Positions 26,152-34,500 of a DNA stretch of 64,000 nt are shown here, in pieces; position 1 is the first letter of the stretch; each line of letters begins with the position of its first letter. The notes under the pieces are model-generated. The model was not told the DNA's origin, searched no databases, and saw nothing but the letters and a program-made list of their open reading frames with translations. The DNA comes from G963691835 sp963691835 (GTDB taxonomy: Bacteria; Pseudomonadota; Alphaproteobacteria; Thalassobaculales; Thalassobaculaceae), in NCBI GenBank assembly GCA_963691835.1, contig OY829383.1, forward strand, positions 3,410,001 through 3,474,000. The letters are read 5' to 3'. The position numbers were made by a program, and so were the translations under genes.

Positions 26152-26451
26152 CTATTCGCTCCGGCCCCAGCCCGACCGCAGAGCCTTCAATAGCTCCCGC
26201 ATGGTCTCGGCCTGGGCTCCGGTGTGTATCTCGATGCGAGCGAGCCGTGAGTCGATCTTCTGGACCAGCTCCTCATTGCGGGCGACGTCGCTTTCGAGAC
26301 GGTCGACGCGGCCTGCGAGAAAGCGGTTCTCCGCGTCCATGGTGGCCGCCCACCAAACGCCAAGGGCGGTCTGCATCAGCAGGGCTGCGATAAGTGCCAC
26401 GGGCACCCGCTTGTCGAGGTGCCATTGCTCCCCGGTGGTGTTGCTTGGCAT
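26152..26451 (-). CDS. Membrane-anchored coiled-coil protein
   Basis: 99 residues: one membrane segment (VPVALIAALLMQTALGVWWA) and then a coiled coil (DAENRFLAGRVDRLESDVAR...). GGAGG precedes ATG 26451. Similar small proteins in phage lysis regions act as accessory holins or spanin-like proteins; the role here is not known. Confidence 0.65.
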   Translation of the reverse strand: MPSNTTGEQWHLDKRVPVALIAALLMQTALGVWWAATMDAENRFLAGRVDRLESDVARNEELVQKIDSRLARIEIHTGAQAETMRELLKALRSGWGRSE

Positions 26452-26465
26452 GGTGGGGTCCTCCA

Positions 26466-26503
26466 ATAAAAAACCCCGCCGAGGGGCGTGGCTGGGGGGT
26501 TTC
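26466..26503 (-). terminator. Possible terminator after the DUF4376 gene
   Basis: AAACCCC (26471-26477) pairs with GGGGTTT (26496-26502) around an inner GCC/GGC pair. The minus strand shows a T-run right after the stem. Confidence 0.5.
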
Positions 26504-26516
26504 TATCGGGGCCGGT

Positions 26517-27200
26517 TTAGGGCCAGCCCGTGGTCTCGTCGTAGGCCTCAATGGCTGAGATCGTCGTGAGCGCACCAATGGCGTCCTTGTGGGCGTGGCC
26601 GGCGCGCAGGAGGCTCGACACGTAGGCCGCCGCGCCTTGGAACAGCGCGATCACCTCCGCCTCGCTCATCGGCCTGTTGACGTTGGTTATGTCCCGCCAT
26701 GTGCCGTCATGGGCACCGGGGAGCGCGTCCACGATCATGCTCCGAACCGCCATCATGGTCGCCTGCGATGTAGGGTCGATCTGGTAGGTGTGGCCGTCCG
26801 TGTGGAGGTAGCCCGAGCCGATCTTGACCGCGAGGACCCCATCCACAGCCGCCGATTTGGCCGCGCGTAGCTCCTCGGACTTGCTGACAAGCTCAGTCGG
26901 GTTCAGGTCCTGGACGGCATATGTCCAGGTGGCCGTGCCCGCCACGAGATCGACAGTAGGGGTTTCGAGCAACTCGCCCCTCCGCTGAGTGGATGTAAGG
27001 ACTGGCTCGACCCACTGATCGACAAGAATTGCGCGGCCCACGAGGTGGTCGGGGCAATTGGGGACCAGGGCGCCAGGGTCGAGCCGTTGCGCGTCTGTCC
27101 AGGCCGATTTGATCCATCGGGAGTTATTCCGGGGGGTCGGCGTAAGGTGCCGCTCGACCACGGCTTCGGTTGCGCGGTCGACGACCGTGTAGGTGCTCAT
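26517..27200 (-). CDS. DUF4376 tail-fibre-associated protein
   Basis: 227 residues. The C-terminal half (RAAKSAAVDGVLAVKIGSGY, then YQIDPTSQATMMAVRSMIV, DITNVNRPMSEAEVIALF) is the DUF4376 domain that occurs in phage tail-fibre or fibre-assembly proteins. Start ATG 27200; it follows the glycine-rich fibre gene. Confidence 0.78.
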   Translation of the reverse strand: MSTYTVVDRATEAVVERHLTPTPRNNSRWIKSAWTDAQRLDPGALVPNCPDHLVGRAILVDQWVEPVLTSTQRRGELLETPTVDLVAGTATWTYAVQDLNPTELVSKSEELRAAKSAAVDGVLAVKIGSGYLHTDGHTYQIDPTSQATMMAVRSMIVDALPGAHDGTWRDITNVNRPMSEAEVIALFQGAAAYVSSLLRAGHAHKDAIGALTTISAIEAYDETTGWP

Positions 27201-27222
27201 GGAGCCCTCCAATGTTGATCGA

Positions 27223-28224
27223 TTAGATCGGGGTCAGGGAGACGGAGCCTGCCGTCTCAAATCGGTGGACGGTGTTGCCGTTGTAGGTCTCGATGGTGCC
27301 GCCGGTGAACACCGGGAGGCCCGGATACCGGACCCAAATCATCCCGGCGGCTCCCGCGCCTCCGAAATAAACCGTCGTGTTCCGGCCTGATCCACCACCG
27401 CCACCAGCACCAGAAGTGGTAGCAGTCTGGCCGGGTACTGTGTCACTGCCACCAGTTCCACCACCGGGACCACTTCCGCCCGAGTTGCCAGTGGAGAAAC
27501 CTCCGCCGCCTCCACCACTGCCAAGGTTGTTGAAGGCAACCCCAAACCAGTTGTAGCTGGCGCCGCCACCGCCGACCGCGCCGTTGAGAGAGCCTGGGGA
27601 GTTTGAGCCACCACCTCCGGCACCACCACCGCCAGCGCCGCCCCTGTTGCCGCCGATGTTGTCACCACCTTCGTTGCCTTGAGATCCAGCAGTACCGGCG
27701 AAAGTGTTGCCGGAAGACGAGCCACCAGCGCCACCAGACGACGCATTTGCGTTTGCGACGGAGTTGTTATACCCACCGTCTGCACCAGGAGTGCCGCCGT
27801 ATGCGGTAAGCGAAAACCCGGTGGTCGTGCCGCCTGCGGATTGCTCGGCACCGCCCGCCGCGATTGTGAGAGACGCTGTAGCTGTTAGGTCGAGGCTGGC
27901 GAGCGCTTGATAAACGACACCGCCGCCACCGCCGCCACCGGCCCCGCCGTTGCCGACGCTGCCTCTACCGCCGCCACCCCCTCCGCCGACAAGCACGACT
28001 TCGGCTAGTGTCGTGCTGGTCTGGCCGTAGAGAGTCCGTTGGAGTGTCCCGGTGCCGCTGACCGAAGCCGTGTCGACGTAGTACCAATATGAGGAGATCC
28101 AGACGAACAGGTAGCCCGTGGAGCTATCGTACCACGTCTCATAGTCCGTGGTTCCGAGCACAGTGGGAGGGGTCGTGGCCGTGGTCCCGCCACCGGCCCC
28201 GGCGTGAAGGAAGATCCTGCTCAT
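27223..28224 (-). CDS. Glycine-rich tail-tip/fibre protein
   Basis: 333 residues. After an N-terminal beta region (GTTDYETWYDSSTGYLFVWI), residues 75-310 are very rich in glycine, with GGGGGGG runs alternating with short strands. The pattern resembles glycine-rich adhesin domains at the tips of phage fibres, where polyglycine helices form loops that touch the receptor. Receptor-binding role is inferred from position and composition. Confidence 0.72.
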   Translation of the reverse strand: MSRIFLHAGAGGGTTATTPPTVLGTTDYETWYDSSTGYLFVWISSYWYYVDTASVSGTGTLQRTLYGQTSTTLAEVVLVGGGGGGGRGSVGNGGAGGGGGGGVVYQALASLDLTATASLTIAAGGAEQSAGGTTTGFSLTAYGGTPGADGGYNNSVANANASSGGAGGSSSGNTFAGTAGSQGNEGGDNIGGNRGGAGGGGAGGGGSNSPGSLNGAVGGGGASYNWFGVAFNNLGSGGGGGGFSTGNSGGSGPGGGTGGSDTVPGQTATTSGAGGGGGSGRNTTVYFGGAGAAGMIWVRYPGLPVFTGGTIETYNGNTVHRFETAGSVSLTPI

Positions 28225-28239
28225 GATCGCGCCGCCCCC

Positions 28240-29028
28240 TTAAACGATATGCGACAGATAAAGGGCGCCATCGGATCGGTAGCTAGCCGTGATCCACATC
28301 TTTGTCCCCGCCGCGAGGCTGCCCCAGTTCGGCTCGTTGCCGATCCACGTGCCCTCCGTGCTGGCGTCCGTGATGGTGAATGTCCGCCCACCCGTGCCGT
28401 CCTGCTCCAAGATCAGAGTCATCGAGGCGATGTATCCGGAGGTCGGCGCGGAGATCGGCTGTGTCACATCACCGTCAGCCACGATCCAGACCTCGGAACC
28501 GTCTTTCATCGCGATAGCCGCCTGGGTCCCGGACACGCCCGTGGGGCTGCTCGTGTTGGCCACCTTCCACTCGGAGCCCTCCTGAAACAGCACCTCATCC
28601 GCCGTGAGCGTGTTCCCGTTCATGTCGATGGCGCCTGTGGCGTTGCCGGACATGCTGGTAGAGCCGGTTGCACCTTTCGGCCCGGTGCCGACCACGTTCC
28701 AGGAGGAGATCGTCCCGGAGCCGCCAATGTCGGTGATGTTCACGTTCAGCGTAGTGCCGGATCGGCTGGTGACCGTCCCCCACATGAAGTTGGTCTCGGG
28801 CGAGGTCGTGTCGGAGAGCTTGACGTAGCCCCCGGCGGAGAAGGGCACCGCATCGGCCAGGGTGACCACATGCACGCCCGTCCCGATGGTGAGGCTCGTG
28901 GCGCTCGTGGTGGTAAGGTTCCGGCCCGCGTCGGCCAACCAATTGGTGGCCATTTCCAAGAGTTTGGTGATGTAGGCATAGCCGTAGAAATCAGACGCCG
29001 AGTAGGGCACCCCGTTGAGCGTGGTCAT
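28240..29028 (-). CDS. Tail fibre / tail-tip structural protein
   Basis: 262 residues of Ser/Thr/Gly-rich beta structure, with a short collagen-like GPKGATGSTS segment near residue 120 and an ATGAIDMNGNTL segment typical of fibre shafts. Overlaps the preceding gene (ATGA at 29025-29028). Confidence 0.7.
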   Translation of the reverse strand: MTTLNGVPYSASDFYGYAYITKLLEMATNWLADAGRNLTTTSATSLTIGTGVHVVTLADAVPFSAGGYVKLSDTTSPETNFMWGTVTSRSGTTLNVNITDIGGSGTISSWNVVGTGPKGATGSTSMSGNATGAIDMNGNTLTADEVLFQEGSEWKVANTSSPTGVSGTQAAIAMKDGSEVWIVADGDVTQPISAPTSGYIASMTLILEQDGTGGRTFTITDASTEGTWIGNEPNWGSLAAGTKMWITASYRSDGALYLSHIV

Positions 29029-29906
29029 GCGACAATCTCCTCAAGCTGGAAGTCGAAGGCGATGCGCTCGCCGATCTGGTCGTGGGCGAAGGTTGGGAGG
29101 CTTCGGAGGTTCGCGGGGAACGCCCTGCGAATGGCGTGGGTGGTGTCGTCCGGGTCGAAAATTGCGAAGATCTCGGAGTCGAGGCCTTCCCGGCGGGCGA
29201 TCTCAAAGGGGTTCGCGTAGGTCTCGCCCTCGGGCAGGGCATCGATAGAGAAGTCGAAAGTGCGGTTCGGAGTGACCCTGTCGTAGTACCTGGCCCCTTT
29301 ACGGCTGCGACGGACGCGGGTCTGGGTCTCCCAGCCGATGGAGGCCCCGGCGGCCATGTTGATGGTGGCCTGCCACTTCCGCGCCAGCCAGACCCGGCCC
29401 ACCTCGATATAGCCGTCGCTGTTGGCCGTATCGGTGATCTCGATCTGCCAATATCGGGCGACCAGGATGGTGGACAGCACCTGCCAGTGGTTCACCGGGT
29501 AGCCCGCCCGGTCCTCGGCGGATAGCTTGGGCGAGAACAGATCCGGGGAGCCCCACTCGCGCGAACCCCACTCGTAGGCGTCCGGCCAGAAATCGACCGT
29601 GCCGGTGTTGCCCACCTCCGTGGTATAGGCGCTGTCTGAATAGCCCGTGAACTTGATGGTGGCGTCGACCGAGGCGTTGCTGCCCGAGATCCCGACGATG
29701 CCCACGTCCCGCTCTGCGCCCAGATCGATCCGGAGCCGGGTGCTGGTCGCTACCGCATCGGTGGAGCGGGCCACCTTGGTGATGTGCCGGTCGAGCACGT
29801 TCGCGGCGGGTAGGCCGGTCGTCCACGAGCCATAGGAGTCCATGGCCGGAGTCGCAAGTGCTGTTCCGACCACCCAGTTGGGTGCGCCGATTGCGAGGTT
29901 GGCCAT
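29025..29906 (-). CDS. Tail-tip protein with discoidin-like fold
   Basis: 293 residues; LGAERDVGIVGISGSNAS...IKFTGYSDSAYTTEVG and ARYWQIEITDTANSDGYIEVGRVWL resemble a coagulation-factor 5/8 (discoidin, carbohydrate-binding) fold. A probable baseplate or tail-tip component, in the series between tape measure and fibres. Confidence 0.65.
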   Translation of the reverse strand: MANLAIGAPNWVVGTALATPAMDSYGSWTTGLPAANVLDRHITKVARSTDAVATSTRLRIDLGAERDVGIVGISGSNASVDATIKFTGYSDSAYTTEVGNTGTVDFWPDAYEWGSREWGSPDLFSPKLSAEDRAGYPVNHWQVLSTILVARYWQIEITDTANSDGYIEVGRVWLARKWQATINMAAGASIGWETQTRVRRSRKGARYYDRVTPNRTFDFSIDALPEGETYANPFEIARREGLDSEIFAIFDPDDTTHAIRRAFPANLRSLPTFAHDQIGERIAFDFQLEEIVA

Positions 29907-29913
29907 TATCCTC

Positions 29914-31506
29914 CTACCAAGCGCTGCTGTTGATGATGTCGAGGATCACGGTGTCCTCGCCGAAGCGGTCCTCGCGCCCCAGGACCAGGAAGTCCTTGCC
30001 GCTATCGAGGCCGAACCGGGGCATGGTCAGCGTGACCTTGTCGCCCACATCGACGCCCTCGGCCTCCGTGGCGGCCAGGGGAACCCGAAGGCGGGTCTTG
30101 TCCGATTTCAGGAAAGTGAGCCGCCGGGTGGCCTCCGTAGAGGCGGCGGACTCGTCCCGTAGATGGGTCGTGATCTCGATCTCGGGAGCCTCGGGGTGGG
30201 TCGTTTTGATGGCCGTGTCCTCGGCCACCACGCGCCGCCACTCCTCCTTGAAGGCCGCCCGGTTGTCCTGGGAGACGGAGCCCGCAAGCTCGCCCGGCTG
30301 CTGGGGCGTCCAGTTCCGGTCGTAGCTCGCCGTTACCCGATAGGCCGGAATGCCGGTGTCGGCATCATCGGTGGCCAGCAGTTCGATCTGGTAGCCGTCG
30401 TCCTGCAGGATCATCCGCTCGACGATGTCCAGGGCCGCCGTGCCCGTAGGCGCCTCGAAGCGCCCGAGCTTGTATTCCCCCGGCGTGCCGGACGGGATGA
30501 TGTAGGCGCCGATGGACTCAAGCGCCCGGATGCACATCTGCAGGATGCTCTCGCCCTGGGAGGCGAGGACCGCGATCACCGCAGAATTCTTGGCGTCCAG
30601 GGCCGTTACGGTCCCGGTCTCCAGGGTGTAGCCGTGCTCCGTGAGGATGGCGTCAACCACCTGTCCCGCAGTCGCCGCGGAGTCCGCGACAACTGAGAAA
30701 TCGACGGTGATCGCGCCCGTTACCGAGCCATTCAGCCGGATCAAGCTCTCGGAGGTGCAGGTATCCGCCTGGGCCGCCGTGGGGGCCGTTGCCTCCATTG
30801 CCGCTAGGTTGGTCCGGTTGGTCCCCGAGAGGGTGTAGGTGGCGCCCGCATTGCGGACAGCGGCCACTGTGGTGAGGGCCTTGGTGGCCCCCGCCTTGGT
30901 GTGGCCGAAGGCGTAGATCTCATTCGAGGCGTTTGCCAGGACCGGGGTCACGTTCCGCAGCCCAGCCCCGAACGCGCCGAGCTTATCCAGGCCCTCGACG
31001 TTGGTGTTGCCCTCGATCCCCGTGGCGCCCGTCGACGTGCCGGCGAATCTCCCCTCAAGGAATGGCCTGTCCAGCAATGCCAATTCGTCCCGGATGTAGA
31101 CCCGGATCAGATCAAAGTCTGCCTCGATGTGGGTCACTATGCCGGTGAACCGGGTGGTCGCCGTGGAGTAGGCCGCCGCGCTCGGCTGGAAGCCCTCCAG
31201 ACTCTTGATCGTGATGGTCCGACCGAAGCCGTAGCCTCGGAGCGCGTCCAGATCCCCGTCCGGATTGGACAGGACCACGGCCCCGTAGCCCACCTCCGAG
31301 ACCCCGCCGGTTGCCCCGCCCGCGAACATGCTCACGCTGAACGTGCCGGGGTCCTCGACGCGGGCCTCGTAATGGGTGTTGGAGGGCGTGTCGGTTGGCT
31401 TGGTATTATAGCCGATGTCGGAATACCGAAGGGTCTCCACACCGGAGCCGGTATAGGCTTCGATCTCCACCAGCCAGATGGTCTCTTGCCGGGAAAGCCC
31501 GCTCAC
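29914..31506 (-). CDS. Tail-tip / baseplate hub-like protein
   Basis: 530 residues, beta-rich (RQETIWLVEIEAYTGSGVET; VSMFAGGATGGVSEVGYGAV), the first gene after the tape measure and overlapping its stop by 4 bases. Position and length suit a distal tail or hub protein. No enzymatic motif seen. Confidence 0.68.
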   Translation of the reverse strand: MSGLSRQETIWLVEIEAYTGSGVETLRYSDIGYNTKPTDTPSNTHYEARVEDPGTFSVSMFAGGATGGVSEVGYGAVVLSNPDGDLDALRGYGFGRTITIKSLEGFQPSAAAYSTATTRFTGIVTHIEADFDLIRVYIRDELALLDRPFLEGRFAGTSTGATGIEGNTNVEGLDKLGAFGAGLRNVTPVLANASNEIYAFGHTKAGATKALTTVAAVRNAGATYTLSGTNRTNLAAMEATAPTAAQADTCTSESLIRLNGSVTGAITVDFSVVADSAATAGQVVDAILTEHGYTLETGTVTALDAKNSAVIAVLASQGESILQMCIRALESIGAYIIPSGTPGEYKLGRFEAPTGTAALDIVERMILQDDGYQIELLATDDADTGIPAYRVTASYDRNWTPQQPGELAGSVSQDNRAAFKEEWRRVVAEDTAIKTTHPEAPEIEITTHLRDESAASTEATRRLTFLKSDKTRLRVPLAATEAEGVDVGDKVTLTMPRFGLDSGKDFLVLGREDRFGEDTVILDIINSSAW

Positions 31507-34500
31507 GCCGCCCTCGCGGCCCGCTGGGGCTTGTTGCGCGCCAGGGAGGTATCACGCGCCATCGAGGCGGTGTTGGCCTCCACGGCGGCCATACGGGCCT
31601 CCAAGCCCGCGAAGCCCTGCATCATCACCCGGATCATGGCCCGCTGGTTGCCGTCCTGCATCCGGACCCCGAGGGAGCCATCGGCGCCCCGGTGGAGCGG
31701 CATGATGGCCTCGGGGCCTGCCTCGCCCATGATCCCGATGGGGAACGTGGTCGGCGCCGACACGATGCTGCCGCCCGAGAACACGCCACCATCGGCAAAG
31801 CCCATGGCGCTGACGATCTGGTCGACGTTCGGGTTGCTGGCCCGCAGGGCATTAAGCTGGCCCTCGCCGAATCCCTCTGGCAGGGGCAAGCCCGCCGCCG
31901 AGAGCGCCTGCAGGATCTGCATTGCCCGGTCGGGCCGGTATCCCAAGTCGAACCCGGCCCCGACGATACCGCCAGCCCCCGTGGCCACATACTGGTCGCC
32001 GCCCGCCGAGACGTAGGCCGCCACGTTGTCGTTGGCCGCCAACTGGTCGGTGAGGGTTTCCATCTCCGTGTTGATGCTTTCCAGGAGCGTGGTCTGCGCC
32101 TGTGCCTCGGTGAGGTAACGGGACTCCAGCGACCGCTGGTCCGCCGCAATCTCTTTCATGGCGTCCTGGGTCCGGTTGAACTCCTGCAGGTATTCCTCGG
32201 AGTTGCCGTAGTAGTCCCGCGACGCCTCTAGGACCGCCTGCTGGAGGCCCGGCAGTTCGTTGATCGCCTCCTGGACGTCCTCGTTCTCGATGTCGCCCGT
32301 GCGGGCAAGAGCAAGGGCGCTGTCGAAGCCGCTCCGGGCCGCTGCCAGCCGATCCGAAGGGGACAAGGGCGACAGGCTGCCGGACGACAGGTTCGCTTGG
32401 ATGGCCGCCTCCAGGCTCCGGGCGTTGTCGCCCGCCTGCAGGGAGAGATCGTTGAGCTTGTCCGCCGCTTCCGTGGCCGCCTGGGCCAGGGCCGCCTGGG
32501 CCGTGATCTGATCCCGGACGACCTTCTGGGCATCTTCGAGGTTCACTTGGTCGGCGAACCACTCGGCCAAGGCCTGTGGCATAACTGCCACGGCCTCCTC
32601 GACCGTCGTGTTGTCGCTGGTCCCGTCCGGGCTGGAGATGATCCCCGACAGCCCGGTGATCCTGTCGCCAAAGATGCCCTGGATCTGCTCCAAGGTGTCC
32701 TCGTAGGACTCCGCCTCCGAGAGGAGCGCGTTGATGCCTTCGACCAAGATCTCATCGATACGGCCCTGCACCTGGGGCAGCAGGCCGCGCCCGTCGACCT
32801 CGAAGAGGGACGCGCTGTTGAGGTCCAGTGCCCGGATGGTCTCCGCCAGCGAGGCGATCCCGCCGAAATCGATGGTGGAGCCGGACAGGGTGCCGTCGCT
32901 GCTGACCCCGATCCCGAGCCCGGCCAGGAACTCGTCCTGGGTGGCCTCCCGCGCGCCGTTGATGGCGTCGGTGGTGATCTGGCCCACGTCGATAAGCTCT
33001 TGACCGAAGGCGGCCAGATCCTCGTTGAGGGCCTGCAGGTCGGGGACCGTGGCCTCCACCTGGGCCTTGATCTGCTCGAACTGATCGACAAGCGGGGATA
33101 CCGCCGGGACGATCTCCTCAAAGAGGGACAAAGGCCCCTGGATCTGCTCGCCGATGGTCTCGGTGACGCCCGCGAAGTAGGCCTCCACCTGATCCTTTGC
33201 GATGTTCAGCGCCTCGACCACGCGGTCCCGGCCATCCACGAAGAATGGGTCGACCGGCAGATCATCTGGGACCTGGGCGCCTGCCTCGATCAGGATATTG
33301 ACCAGATCGCGGGTGAGGGAGACGTAGTCGACCTGATCCCCGGCGCGCTCGAATTGATTTCTGAACGTCGTGACGAACTCGCCGTCCGGGCCGAACACGT
33401 CGAACACGGCCTCCTCAACGGAGGAGAGGTCGAGGTTTTTGATGAAGTTGACCCCGAAGAGATCGAAATCGCCCAGTTGCTGGAACAGCGTGGTCGGATC
33501 GCCCCGCAGGGTTTCTTGGAAACCGCTGGTCACGTTCCGCCCGAGCCGCTGGTAGCCCGCGTCGTCGTTAATGTTGGAGGCCAGCACGCTGAACAGTTGG
33601 TCCGCGTAGGGCTCCAGGTTGATGTCGCGCCCATTCCGGTCGTTGATCGGACCAGCCCCGATCCCCAGGCGGGGGTTGAAGCTCACGCCGAAGCGGCCAC
33701 CCGAAACAATGTCGCGGGTGATGCTTTCCGAAACGACGGTGTCTTGGTTGCCTTCCAGGAGCATCCGAAGCTGGAAAGAGAGGGGGCCTTTCGGATCGAA
33801 AACCCGGACGGCCTGATCTACGAAATCCGAGATACCGGCCAGCGGGGAGCCCGACTCCGTCGCCGAGGTGCGCGCATTAGTCCGCACATCCTCCAGGCTG
33901 GCGTTGAACGCCTCCTGGCTCTCGGCGGCCATGGTCAGCCGGTCGGCAGCCGTGGCGCTCGTGTCGCCCACATCCCGCAGGCTCTCGGCCAAGGCATCGA
34001 ATCCCGCAATGAACTCGATGTCCGACAGCGCCTGATTGAAGTCCTCCTCGGTGAATCCGTTGGCCGCCGCCCGAGCGAGGTTGCCGAAGCCGATCCGCAT
34101 GGTCGCCGCCGCCTCGTCCGACACGCCGTCCACCAGGCCTCGATCGAGGGCGTCGATGAAGTTGCGCGAGACAAAGTCGACGATGGCGCCCCGCATGGAC
34201 TGCTCGTCCGTGCCCCGGCGCCCGAAGTTTTTGCGGAGGTCGTCGGTGATCCCGAAGATGCCGGTGGAGTCGCGGCCCCGGAAATCCTGGGAGGCAATGC
34301 CCGGCATGATGATCGAGGACCCGAAGCGGCCATTGGCAAATCCGACCTCGCCATCAAAGGCACCGTCGACCAGCGATCCGCCGGAGAGATCCAGGGCCGA
34401 GTTGACGACCGTCTGGATGGCCTCGCCGAGGGCATTGCCAAGTTCGGTGGAGCCGCCGTTGTCGGTCGTGACCCGAAAGCCACTGATCCGCCCGCCTGCC